From Candidatus Omnitrophota bacterium (GTDB taxonomy: Bacteria > Omnitrophota > Gorgyraeia > Zapsychrales > JANLHA01): a stretch of 40,752 bases of DNA. Below are positions 1 to 7,098 of the stretch, piece by piece. How positions within the stretch are numbered: the stretch's first letter is position 1; each line of letters begins with the position of its first letter. The stretch covers positions 1-40,752 of the forward strand of contig JAHFFT010000020.1 of assembly GCA_023247795.1 (NCBI GenBank), given 5' to 3'. The position numbers were made by a program, and so were the translations under genes. Under the pieces are notes generated by a model, which was not told the origin of the DNA, searched no databases, and worked only from the letters and a program-made list of their open reading frames with translations.

Positions 1-545
1 ATACGCGGAATCCGGAACCATTCATGGGGCCGGTCATCTCTGTTGAAGCAGCATCACGGTTGTTGTCGCAGCAAGCCCGGCTTAAAAAACTTGGAGGGAA
101 AGTTTTAAGAGCCATGAGGACCATCAAACCGTATGAGACCTTTTTGGCACCAGGGATCATGGACGTTAGCCAAATCAAAAATCGCGGCGATGAAGAAATT
201 TTTGGTCCCCTGATCCAAGTGATCAGAGTAAAAAATTTCGACGCGGCACTTGAAGAGGCAAATGCAACAAGATTTGGTTTGGCAGCCGGGTTGATCAGCG
301 ACGATGTGAAACTCTATCAGCGATTTTTTGATCGGGTGCGTGCGGGTATCGTGAACTGGAATCGGCCGCTCACAGGGGCCAGTTCAGAAGCTCCGTTTGG
401 CGGGGTAGGATTGAGCGGCAACCAGCGGCCCAGCGCTTACTTTGCCGCCGACTATTGTTCTTACCCAGTGGCCTCGATCGAAACAACAGATATCAAAATG
501 CCGAAACCATTAACCCCCGGCATTGCGGACAAGGAGAAAATATGA
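1..545 (+). CDS. astD: N-succinylglutamate 5-semialdehyde dehydrogenase, C-terminal part
   Basis: This NAD-dependent aldehyde dehydrogenase oxidises succinylglutamate semialdehyde to succinylglutamate in the arginine succinyltransferase pathway. The reading frame is open to the left edge (first full codon at base 3), so the ATG at 24 in the ORF track is internal. It falls in the PFMGPVIS motif typical of AstD. The visible 180 residues include the aldehyde dehydrogenase EEIFGPL motif, whose Glu contacts NAD ribose, and the NWNRPLTGASSEAPFGGVGLSGNQRPSAYFAADYCSYPVAS ending characteristic of AstD rather than other aldehyde dehydrogenases. The catalytic Cys lies upstream of the window. The stop overlaps the next start (ATGA), indicating translational coupling. 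The presence of astB downstream makes the assignment firm. Confidence 0.93.
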   Translation, partial: TRNPEPFMGPVISVEAASRLLSQQARLKKLGGKVLRAMRTIKPYETFLAPGIMDVSQIKNRGDEEIFGPLIQVIRVKNFDAALEEANATRFGLAAGLISDDVKLYQRFFDRVRAGIVNWNRPLTGASSEAPFGGVGLSGNQRPSAYFAADYCSYPVASIETTDIKMPKPLTPGIADKEKI

Positions 546-1357
546 AATCGCTCAACGAACTTTTAGAAAAACTCTGGCAGGATTACAGTGCCATGAACAA
601 ACAGGCTGAAGGGATTTATCGTCTTTTATCGCAGCGTGGAGAAAGGATCGAGAATGATCATGTTGCTTTCCGAACGTTTGGTGTTCCGAAAATCAGCATC
701 AATGTTTTGGCCAAGGCCTTTATCCAATTTGGCTATCAGTCGAAAGAGGATTATGAATTTAAGGACAAGAAATTGCGGGCGAAACATTATGAGCACAAAG
801 AGAAAAAATACCCAAAAATTTTTATTAGCGAATTGAAGGTCGAGGAGTTTTCAAAGGAACTGCAAAAGATCGTTCAAGATTTGGTCGATCAGGTCCCGGA
901 AAAATGTACAAAGGATTTGGACTTTTGTGTTGCTGGACGATTGTGGAAGCCGTTGAGTTGGAAAGTTTATGAAAAGCTTTTAAAAGAAAGCGAATATGCC
1001 GCTTGGACCTCTGCTTTCGGTTTTCGGGTCAATCATTTTACCGTCAGTTTCAATGCCTTGAAGGGATTCAAAGATTTGCAGGAGTTTGATCAGTTCATTA
1101 AGAAAAATGGTTATCCCATGAACGAGTCCGGGGGCGAGATCAAGGGTACTCCACAGGATTACCTGGAGCAATCTTCGACCTTGGCGCACCCGGTCGAAGT
1201 TGAATTTGCCGATGGCCGCAAAACGATACCAGCCTGCTATTATGAGTTTGCCCGACGGTATCCGTTGCCCAATGGAAAATTGTTTCAGGGGTTTGTGACC
1301 AAGTCCGCTGACAAAATTTTTGAAAGTACCGACCTGAAGCCAAAGCGAAAGAGCTGA
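542..1357 (+). CDS. DUF1338 family protein (2-oxoadipate dioxygenase/decarboxylase-like)
   Basis: The protein is 271 residues long. I start it at the ATG at 542, which overlaps the astD stop and has an AAGGAG ribosome site 5 bases upstream. The ORF-track start at 455 lies inside astD. The sequence has DUF1338 hallmarks: NDHVAFRTFG near the N-terminus, FRVNHFTVSFN in the middle and a late VEVEFADG. These supply the two His and one Glu metal ligands known from the family. Characterised members (HglS/YdcJ) are Fe(II) enzymes converting 2-oxoadipate to 2-hydroxyglutarate. This is the short form of the family. Its place between astD and astB suggests a role tied to arginine, glutamate or 2-oxo acid metabolism, but the substrate is inference. 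Confidence 0.85.
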   Translation: MKSLNELLEKLWQDYSAMNKQAEGIYRLLSQRGERIENDHVAFRTFGVPKISINVLAKAFIQFGYQSKEDYEFKDKKLRAKHYEHKEKKYPKIFISELKVEEFSKELQKIVQDLVDQVPEKCTKDLDFCVAGRLWKPLSWKVYEKLLKESEYAAWTSAFGFRVNHFTVSFNALKGFKDLQEFDQFIKKNGYPMNESGGEIKGTPQDYLEQSSTLAHPVEVEFADGRKTIPACYYEFARRYPLPNGKLFQGFVTKSADKIFESTDLKPKRKS

Positions 1358-1392
1358 CAGCCGTAACGCTTGACGCTCTTTAGCTTGCCGCC

Positions 1393-2733
1393 ATGAAAAC
1401 ACTGGAAATCAATTTTGATGGACTCATCGGACCCACGCACAATTTTGCCGGACTAGCGACTGGCAATCTCGCTGCGACCAAAAGTAAATCCAACACGTCT
1501 CATCCCAAGAAAGCTGCGTTACAAGGTTTGGCGAAGATGCGGTTGCTCCATCAGCTGGGTCTGCGGCAGGGATTTGTCCCTCCTCAAGAACGTCCAGATT
1601 TTATCACCCTCAGACAATTTGGTTTTACTGGAACTGAAAAGGCAATTTTAGAAAAGGTGGGCCAGAGCAATGAGAATCTGCTGGCTCGGGTCTATAGTTC
1701 ATCTTTTATGTGGACCGCGAACGCGGCAACGGTCTCTCCCAGTGCTGATACCAAGGACCGGAAGATCCATATCACTCCAGCAAATTTAGCAACATTGCCA
1801 CACCGCGCGTTGGAGTCCCCGGCAACGACGCGCATGTTAAAAGAAATTTTTTTTGATCAAAAGATTTTTCAACATCACCCAGCATTGCCAACGGATGGTG
1901 TTCATTTCGACGAGGGCGCGGCAAATCATTTGCGGATGTGTGCTGAATATGACGGACCGGGGATTGAAATTTTTGTCTATGGAAACAGTGCTGTTTCCGG
2001 AGTCCGGCCGCAAAAATTCGTCAGCCGACAGAGTCTCGAAGCCGCACAGGTAAATGTAAAAAAGCATAAGTTGCGTCAAGAGCAAGCCATTTATGTTCAG
2101 CAAAATCCAAAAGTTATTGATAGTGGTGTTTTTCACAATGATGTCATCGCGATGAACAATCAAGGTTTTTTGATTTTTCATGAGGACGCTTTTGTTGGTA
2201 AATCGGGATTTTTAAAAGAACTTCAAGCGAAGTTTTTAAAGTTCACAGGGCGGTCCTGCTTGATTGAAGAAATTCCAAAGAAAAGATTGAGTGTTAAAGA
2301 GGCGGTCAAGACGTATTTTTTTAATAGTCAGCTGGTGAGTCTCCCGAGTGGTCGGATGGTGATGATTGCTCCCCAAGAGTACTTTGAATCATCTTCGGCG
2401 CGGTCTTTGATTGAAGAGATCGTCCAAAAAGATAATCCTGTGCAAAAGGTCATGGCTGTTGATCTTAAGGAGAGTATGCTCAATGGCGGCGGGCCGGCTT
2501 GCCTGCGGCTGCGGGTTGTCGTGAATGAAAAGGAATTGACGGGGATCCGCGAGAACTATTTGTTGGATGAGAAAAAAATACGACAACTAGAAAATTGGGT
2601 CCGTAAGCATTTTCGTGACGAACTTAATCTTGAAGATTTGAAAGATGCTCAATTGCTCAAAGAAACCCGAACGGCCCTGGATGAATTAACAGAGTTGTTT
2701 GGTTTGGGGAATATTTACGAATTCCAAATTTAA
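1393..2733 (+). CDS. astB: N-succinylarginine dihydrolase
   Basis: AstB hydrolyses N-succinylarginine to N-succinylornithine, CO2 and two ammonia in the AST arginine-degradation pathway. The 446-residue length matches the family (about 445). Diagnostic segments are the N-terminal FDGLIGPTHNFAGLATGN, ALPTDGVHFDEGAANHLR and DSGVFHNDVIA, which carry the active-site His and acidic residues, and the C-terminal NGGGPACLRLRVV with the nucleophilic Cys of this amidinotransferase-fold enzyme. It lies 35 bases after the DUF1338 gene on the same strand and probably shares its transcript. No strong ribosome site precedes the ATG. astA and astC are not in the window and would be expected upstream. Confidence 0.95.
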   Translation: MKTLEINFDGLIGPTHNFAGLATGNLAATKSKSNTSHPKKAALQGLAKMRLLHQLGLRQGFVPPQERPDFITLRQFGFTGTEKAILEKVGQSNENLLARVYSSSFMWTANAATVSPSADTKDRKIHITPANLATLPHRALESPATTRMLKEIFFDQKIFQHHPALPTDGVHFDEGAANHLRMCAEYDGPGIEIFVYGNSAVSGVRPQKFVSRQSLEAAQVNVKKHKLRQEQAIYVQQNPKVIDSGVFHNDVIAMNNQGFLIFHEDAFVGKSGFLKELQAKFLKFTGRSCLIEEIPKKRLSVKEAVKTYFFNSQLVSLPSGRMVMIAPQEYFESSSARSLIEEIVQKDNPVQKVMAVDLKESMLNGGGPACLRLRVVVNEKELTGIRENYLLDEKKIRQLENWVRKHFRDELNLEDLKDAQLLKETRTALDELTELFGLGNIYEFQI

Positions 2734-2750
2734 AAAATTAAACTATGAAC

Positions 2751-2765
2751 TGAAGTTTAACTTCA
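2751..2765. repeat. Short palindrome between convergent genes
   Basis: TGAAGTT-T-AACTTCA is a perfect inverted repeat (7-bp arms, 1-base centre). It lies between the astB stop and the stop of the minus-strand DUF2442 gene. It could act as a weak bidirectional terminator, but the arms are AT-rich and no U-tract follows, so this is tentative. Confidence 0.35.
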
Positions 2766-2767
2766 TC

Positions 2768-3001
2768 TTAATGCTTTAACCTTTCATAAAGCGCATCTGG
2801 AGCTAAGTCTGCGCCATTAGGCCAAGCAATAGCACCAAATTCATCAACACGGACTTTAGCAAAAAAGGAGGGATCTTTAAGAGGCTCAAAGACGGGGCCA
2901 AAAAGACGATCAGATAAAGAAACAACACCTTTAACGCCATCATTAAAAAAGATTTCCAACTGATAATTATCTAAAACTTTAACTTTTGTTATTTTTTCCA
3001 T
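2768..3001 (-). CDS. DUF2442 domain protein
   Basis: This 77-residue protein reads as a complete DUF2442 domain: ITKVKVLDNYQLEIFFNDG, then GVVSLSDRLFGPVFEPLKDPSFFAKVRVDEFGAIAWPNGADLAPDALYE. Small DUF2442 proteins have no firmly established function. They frequently sit next to DUF4160 proteins, as here, and such pairs are often noted as toxin-antitoxin-like. The gene is the second of a two-gene minus-strand unit, 10 bases after its partner, while almost every other gene in the window is on the plus strand. Base composition is more AT-rich than the flanking metabolic genes, consistent with acquisition by transfer. Confidence 0.8.
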   Translation of the reverse strand: MEKITKVKVLDNYQLEIFFNDGVKGVVSLSDRLFGPVFEPLKDPSFFAKVRVDEFGAIAWPNGADLAPDALYERLKH

Positions 3002-3011
3002 ATTTACAACA

Positions 3012-3272
3012 TCATTCTAGTGGAAGAATATCCCGTAATGGTTTATGGCTTTGTGCCAGAGACCAGTCTTCCAATAATTCATCTCTGTGCAACGAAGCCC
3101 ATTCCAAGACTAAACCTAGCACTCGCTGAGGCAAACGACCTTTTAATATACGCAATGTTTCAATTTCAATAGCAGCAGAATGATCACCGTAATAAGCATG
3201 AAAATGAGGAGGCACATGCTCATCAAAATACATACGAATATTAATTCCAAAAAATGTACTAATTGTTGGCAT
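3012..3272 (-). CDS. DUF4160 domain protein
   Basis: This 86-residue protein matches DUF4160: MPTISTFFGINIRMYFDEHVPPHFHAYYGDHSAAIEIETLRILKGRLP, with the typical HxPPHFHA motif, followed by VLEWASLHRDELLEDW. On the minus strand a strong GGAGGATTA ribosome site lies immediately upstream of the ATG. The DUF2442 gene follows 10 bases later, so the two are almost certainly co-transcribed. DUF4160/DUF2442 pairs are widespread in bacterial accessory regions. A toxin-antitoxin or similar addiction role is speculation from context. Confidence 0.82.
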   Translation of the reverse strand: MPTISTFFGINIRMYFDEHVPPHFHAYYGDHSAAIEIETLRILKGRLPQRVLGLVLEWASLHRDELLEDWSLAQSHKPLRDILPLE

Positions 3273-3294
3273 TAATCCTCCATGCTTTCAATAA

Positions 3295-3324
3295 AATATA
3301 TCACATATACGCCTCTACTATCAA
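3295..3324 (-). promoter_or_regulatory. Candidate promoter of the DUF4160/DUF2442 pair
   Basis: On the minus strand, TTGATA and TATATT are separated by 18 bases. The -10 box ends about 22 bases before the DUF4160 ATG. The region is AT-rich, so chance matches are possible. Confidence 0.45.
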
Positions 3325-3372
3325 ATGATTTGTCCAAAACAAAGCAATAGCCTAACAAACCCACCATTTTCT

Positions 3373-3401
3373 TTGACAAGGAAGGGCTTTTTTTGTAAGA
3401 T
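3373..3401 (+). promoter_or_regulatory. Sigma70-type promoter of the NTF2-like gene
   Basis: A consensus TTGACA is followed 17 bases later by TAAGAT, about 40 bases before the chosen start codon. It sits in the divergent gap between the minus-strand pair and the plus-strand gene. Confidence 0.7.
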
Positions 3402-3440
3402 CGGGTTAACTGAAAAACCTTATCAAAATTGGAGTCAATG

Positions 3441-3863
3441 ATGAAGCTATCTTCGTGGACGCCGGAAGAGTGGAATGAGCAGCAAAAGGAAGTATGGAGT
3501 AATCTGGAAAACCATTGGCAATGCCTTATCGGTGGAAAAATTGAAGAGTTTATAAAGTTTATCCATCCGAGCTTTGTCGGTTATGGCCATGAGAGTCCGA
3601 TCCCTGTTGACCGGCCTTGGCTGGAAAAATGGGTCGGATTTTGGGCCAAATCAACGAAGATCGTCATCTGTGAATTGCGGCCCATCAATTTGAAAGTGCA
3701 TGGAGATGTCGCTATTGTTCAGTACATGATTTTTACCATTGAACAGAATCAAGTTGATCAAGGCAAGCGTGTGATCCGACGCTACACCATGACTTGGAAA
3801 AAGCAAGGCAAGGCCTGGGTCGTCATTGCCAGTCATAACAATTTGATGAAAGAGACGATTTAA
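3441..3863 (+). CDS. NTF2-like / SnoaL-like small protein
   Basis: The ORF track begins at a TTG (3429), but GGAG at 3431-3434 favours ATG 3441 (or 3438), giving about 140 residues. The pattern fits the NTF2-like (DUF4440/SnoaL) fold: an N-terminal helix (EEWNEQQKEVWSNLENHWQCLIGGKIEEFIKFIHPSFVGYG), then strands with GDVAIVQYMIFTIE and a closing RYTMTWKKQGKAWVVIASHNN, which is the characteristic last strand pair. There is no signal peptide. Members may be enzymes or ligand-binding proteins and the function here is unknown. It has its own promoter. Confidence 0.72.
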   Translation: MKLSSWTPEEWNEQQKEVWSNLENHWQCLIGGKIEEFIKFIHPSFVGYGHESPIPVDRPWLEKWVGFWAKSTKIVICELRPINLKVHGDVAIVQYMIFTIEQNQVDQGKRVIRRYTMTWKKQGKAWVVIASHNNLMKETI

Positions 3864-3868
3864 GAAAA

Positions 3869-3890
3869 GTGAATTTAGATTCACCATTTT
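3869..3890 (+). terminator. Weak hairpin after the NTF2-like gene
   Basis: GTGAAT-TTAG-ATTCAC forms a 6-bp stem followed by CATTTTTATT, starting just after the stop at 3863. Two further ATTCAC copies and a T6 run lie shortly downstream. The stem is short and AT-rich, so termination would be weak. Confidence 0.35.
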
Positions 3891-3961
3891 TATTCACTAT
3901 TCACCCTTTTTTAATTCCCTCCCATGAGCAAACGCGATTATAGTTTCTCATCAGCCTTAAC

Positions 3962-4441
3962 ATGAAACTTCATCGCCCTTTTGGGATATCAATCCTTGCC
4001 GCGTTAATGCTTTTGATCGGCGGCTTTTCCATCTTTACGATTTTTTTTCATGTGATCGATTCCATCCGTTTTTACGGCTGGTCTTCCTTAACCGTCTGCA
4101 GTGCTTATTCGTTCATTGGGTTCGCGATTTACGGATGCATCCCGATTTTATTTTATAACGTCGGGGTCGGTCTTTTTGAGTCGAGAATATGGGCGTGGAA
4201 TGCCAGTGTTTTCGTTATTCCATTGGCCATGTTCATTTTCTTTTTCAGCGTGGCCATGAATGCCGCTTTGACCGAGACCCTTTATCCCAATCCGACGCTG
4301 ATGGAGCTGCTTTATGACCATGGTGGGATCTTCCTGGACGTCTTTTTTCGGTATTTTTTGTTTATAACACCGTTGGTCTTTTATTTGACCCGCCCCGCTG
4401 TTATCGAGTATTTCAAAAAGGCCTATTTCCACACCGCATAA
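3962..4441 (+). CDS. Small polytopic membrane protein, function unknown
   Basis: The 159-residue protein has about four hydrophobic segments: FGISILAALMLLIGGFSIFTIFFHV, YSFIGFAIYGCIPILFYNVGVGL, NASVFVIPLAMFIFFFSVAMNA and FFRYFLFITPLVFYLT. It has short charged ends (KLHRP and EYFKKAYFHTA). I recognise no enzyme motif. It is preceded by about 100 non-coding bases and followed by the exported TPR protein gene. It looks like an inner-membrane protein of the generic integral-membrane hypothetical type. Confidence 0.7.
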   Translation: MKLHRPFGISILAALMLLIGGFSIFTIFFHVIDSIRFYGWSSLTVCSAYSFIGFAIYGCIPILFYNVGVGLFESRIWAWNASVFVIPLAMFIFFFSVAMNAALTETLYPNPTLMELLYDHGGIFLDVFFRYFLFITPLVFYLTRPAVIEYFKKAYFHTA

Positions 4442-4455
4442 CTGTTTTCTCCTCG

Positions 4456-4469
4456 AGAAAGCGCTTTCT
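4456..4469. repeat. Perfect 14-bp palindrome
   Basis: AGAAAGCGCTTTCT lies in the gap between the membrane protein gene and the TPR gene. It could be an operator half-site pair or part of a processing hairpin. No T-run follows directly, so I do not call it a terminator. Confidence 0.4.
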
Positions 4470-4561
4470 TCAAAACACGCTTTTTTGCCGCACGGCCTTG
4501 TTTTCTAAAAATGCGATATGTTACACTTTTCGTGTACGAGTTAAAGAAAGCGAGAACCGGC

Positions 4562-5713
4562 ATGGCAAGCCAAAGTAAATTCGGTATCATCATTTTCCAG
4601 GTTTTATTGCTTACAATGTTTGGGACAGCGTCGAATTGCTTTGCGTTGATGACGCCGCATCCGCTCAAATCGTATGATCGCGGAGATAAATTGCTTTTAG
4701 AATATCGTGGAGATGAGGCCAAACTGAAGGCCGCAAAAGTTGTGTTTGGTCAATTGATCAAGGCCTTCCCAAAGTCTCCGTATGGATATTTAGGAATGAG
4801 CCGCAGCAATGTCATCGACGCTTATCGCTACGGCAACCATTACAATATGAAGAGGGTCCGTGAGGAGGCGTTGCCATTTGCCATCAAGGCCTTGGAGCTC
4901 GGGGCGGCTTTAAGAGACGTGCACGAGAATTATTCGGTTTATGAACAAATTTTTGAACAGAATGAGCTTAATCAAAAAATAACACAAAAATTTTTAGAAC
5001 TTTTTCCAGAACAGGCCGAGACCTATTTTATGGTCGCCAACTTTATTGAGGACCAGGAGCAACCCGCAAAGGCCTTGGAATATTATCAGGCCGCCCTTGA
5101 ACTCAAACCCAGCGATGATTTGAAGTTGCGGCTGCTGAAACGGATCGCGATGATCTATCTCAACGAAAATGATCAACCGGAAAAAGCCTTGGATTACACC
5201 CAACAGGCCATTGCCCTAAAAGGATCTTCACCGCTGCTGAGCGAATATTTGGGGGTCGTTTATCTGAAATTGAATCAATATCAATCGTCGATTGATAGCC
5301 TGACAGAATCGATCAAGGGGCTCCCGACTAGCACGGCGCAGTATTATTTGGAGGTGGCTCAAGGGTATGCCATGGCAGAAAAGGGGACTGTCCAGGGGGC
5401 CATCGGTCATTTGGAGAAAGCGGCGCAATCCGGAAAAATCGATCGGGAATTGCATTTTCGATTAGGAAATCTCTATTACCAGACGACAAATTATGAATTG
5501 GCGTTTGAACATTTTAAACAAGTGATTGATTGGGGAGGATTTGACGCGCAAACGTATTATTTGGCAGGCCGCTCAGCCAATTCTTTGGGGCATGACGTCG
5601 TTGCCAGAGATTATTTTAGTAAATTTTTGCAAATCGAGCCGCAGGGCCAGGAAGCCGATTGGATCAAAGGCCATTTTCCTGATCTTGTTCAGAATCAGAT
5701 TTCAAAAAATTGA
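4562..5713 (+). CDS. Exported TPR-repeat protein
   Basis: I prefer ATG 4562 over the track start 4511. It places a classic signal sequence at the N-terminus (MASQSKFGIIIFQVLLLTMFGTASNCFA, cleavage probably after CFA), giving 383 residues. The mature protein is helical with repeated tetratricopeptide motifs, for example AETYFMVANFIEDQEQPAKALEYYQAALELKP, LKRIAMIYLNENDQPEKALDYTQQAIAL, SEYLGVVYLKLNQYQSSIDSLTESI and FRLGNLYYQTTNYELAFEHFKQVI. TPR proteins are protein-interaction scaffolds, and this one would act in the periplasm or at the envelope. An intrinsic terminator follows at 5777. The partner is unknown. Confidence 0.82.
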   Translation: MASQSKFGIIIFQVLLLTMFGTASNCFALMTPHPLKSYDRGDKLLLEYRGDEAKLKAAKVVFGQLIKAFPKSPYGYLGMSRSNVIDAYRYGNHYNMKRVREEALPFAIKALELGAALRDVHENYSVYEQIFEQNELNQKITQKFLELFPEQAETYFMVANFIEDQEQPAKALEYYQAALELKPSDDLKLRLLKRIAMIYLNENDQPEKALDYTQQAIALKGSSPLLSEYLGVVYLKLNQYQSSIDSLTESIKGLPTSTAQYYLEVAQGYAMAEKGTVQGAIGHLEKAAQSGKIDRELHFRLGNLYYQTTNYELAFEHFKQVIDWGGFDAQTYYLAGRSANSLGHDVVARDYFSKFLQIEPQGQEADWIKGHFPDLVQNQISKN

Positions 5714-5776
5714 AAGCAGCCAGTGTTGGCCATCGGCGCATTTGTTTTGTTGGAAGGAAATGGTAGAATAACATTC

Positions 5777-5801
5777 GCCACGGGAAAACCGTGGCTTTTT
5801 T
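5777..5801 (+). terminator. Strong intrinsic terminator
   Basis: GCCACGG-GAAAA-CCGTGGC forms a GC-rich 7-bp stem with a small loop and is followed directly by T6. It ends 14 bases before the receiver-kinase start codon. It either terminates the TPR gene transcript or acts as an attenuator for the kinase. Confidence 0.88.
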
Positions 5802-5815
5802 ATTCGTTCACGCCT

Positions 5816-7042
5816 ATGGCAAAAAAAAGCGAAAAATTGAATGTCTTGATCGTCGAAGACAGCCCGGTTGATCAGAAAATGATTACTGGGATGTTACGGA
5901 ATTCTGGCTTCGGAATATTTGAGTTCAAAATCTGCAGTTCACTTCGGGACTCCTTTGTCCAACTCAAGAAAGAAAAATTTGACGTGGTTTTGCTCGATTT
6001 GAATCTGAAGGACAGTAAGGGGCTGGATAGTCTAAAACGTATCAAGAAAAAATATCCCGATGTTCCCATTGTCGTCCATACCGGGGCTTATGAAGATGCC
6101 TTAGGATTAAAAGCCGTGAGTTTTGGCGCCCAGGATTATTTGATCAAGGGGAAATACCAAAGTTATGTCTTAAGCAAATCCCTTTTTTACGCGGTTGAAC
6201 GAAAAAAGGTCGAATTGGAACTGCAAACGACATTGCAGAGATTGAAGGACACGCAGTCGCAGTTGATTCAGGTGGAAAAGTTGAATGTTGTCGGCGAGCT
6301 GGCGAGCGGCATCGCCCATGAGGTCAAGAACCCTTTGGCGACGATCCTTTCTGGGGTGGAACTTTTAAAAGTAAGGTATCATACCGAAGATAAGCAGCTT
6401 AACGCGGTGTTGGACGCGCTCAAACTTTCCGCCCAGAAAGCGAATCATATCATCAAGGACCTTTTGGACTTCGCGAGTCTTTCGCGCTTAAAGACGCGGA
6501 ATGAAGATTTGCATCTAATTATCGAACAATCGCTGCTTTTGACGGAACACCAATGCCGTAAGCGAGGGATTGTTGTTATAAAAAGATTCGCGAAAAATTT
6601 TCCAAAAATAAAAGTTGATCGGAATCGGATCGAGCAGGTTTTTGTTGATTTGATCCTCAATGCCATCCTTTCCATGCGTGATCATGGCGAATTAACCATC
6701 TCAACGGGGGTTCAACGGTTGTCAGAAAATGACTTAACGAAGCAGCCACAAAAGCTGAGTTCGTTATCGATGGGGGATCAGGTTGTGGTGGTTGACTTTG
6801 ACGATACTGGCACGGGGATCCCCGCAAAACATATGGATAAAATTTTTGACCCTTTTTTTACGACCCGTCGATCTAAGGGGGGGGTCGGTCTTGGGTTATC
6901 GGTTGCCCGCACGATCATGCTCAATCATGGGGGATTGATCTACCTGGAAAATTTGTTCCCCAAAGGCACCCGGGCGCGTTTGATTTTTGAATCCGGATCA
7001 CCCGCAAATCCCATCCGATTTTTTTCAACACAAAGGCAGTAA
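5816..7042 (+). CDS. Receiver domain-histidine kinase fusion
   Basis: The ORF track starts at 5723 (GTG), but residues before MAKKSEK are encoded across a terminator hairpin, so I start at ATG 5816 (408 aa). Domain order is a receiver (about 8-125; acidic ED near 14-15, phospho-Asp D61 in VVLLDLNL), a short coiled-coil linker, then a HisKA-type dimerisation domain with H168 in SGIAHEVKNPLATI. The HATPase domain follows (N box VDLILNAILSM, G1 DTGTGIP, F box DPFFTTR, G2 KGGVGLGLSVA). There is no membrane segment, so it is a cytoplasmic kinase whose input is probably phosphorylation of its own receiver. No ribosome site is visible. The G2 box is encoded across a run of eight G. Confidence 0.9.
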   Translation: MAKKSEKLNVLIVEDSPVDQKMITGMLRNSGFGIFEFKICSSLRDSFVQLKKEKFDVVLLDLNLKDSKGLDSLKRIKKKYPDVPIVVHTGAYEDALGLKAVSFGAQDYLIKGKYQSYVLSKSLFYAVERKKVELELQTTLQRLKDTQSQLIQVEKLNVVGELASGIAHEVKNPLATILSGVELLKVRYHTEDKQLNAVLDALKLSAQKANHIIKDLLDFASLSRLKTRNEDLHLIIEQSLLLTEHQCRKRGIVVIKRFAKNFPKIKVDRNRIEQVFVDLILNAILSMRDHGELTISTGVQRLSENDLTKQPQKLSSLSMGDQVVVVDFDDTGTGIPAKHMDKIFDPFFTTRRSKGGVGLGLSVARTIMLNHGGLIYLENLFPKGTRARLIFESGSPANPIRFFSTQRQ

Positions 7043-7048
7043 AGAAAA

Positions 7049-7077
7049 TTGACTTAAGTCTTTAGTTTGTCTATATT
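7049..7077 (+). promoter_or_regulatory. Sigma70-type promoter for the exported 295-aa protein
   Basis: TTGACT and TATATT are spaced exactly 17 bases apart, starting just after the kinase stop. The -10 box ends 21 bases before ATG 7099. Confidence 0.75.
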
Positions 7078-7098
7078 AAAGAAAAGTCGATATCACAC

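Noticed and set aside
980-1402. Minus-strand 140-aa ORF opposite DUF1338
   Set aside because: A shadow of a well-supported gene on the plus strand; the product has no recognisable motif.
3930-3944. TATAGT box before the small membrane protein gene
   Set aside because: No -35 element at a suitable distance; a lone -10-like match in AT-rich DNA.
4511-4561. Upstream start of the TPR protein (MRYVTLFVYELKKARTG)
   Set aside because: No ribosome site, and it would bury the clear signal sequence that begins at ATG 4562.
5723-5815. Upstream GTG start of the receiver-kinase
   Set aside because: The extension would be translated through a strong intrinsic terminator and matches no receiver N-terminus.
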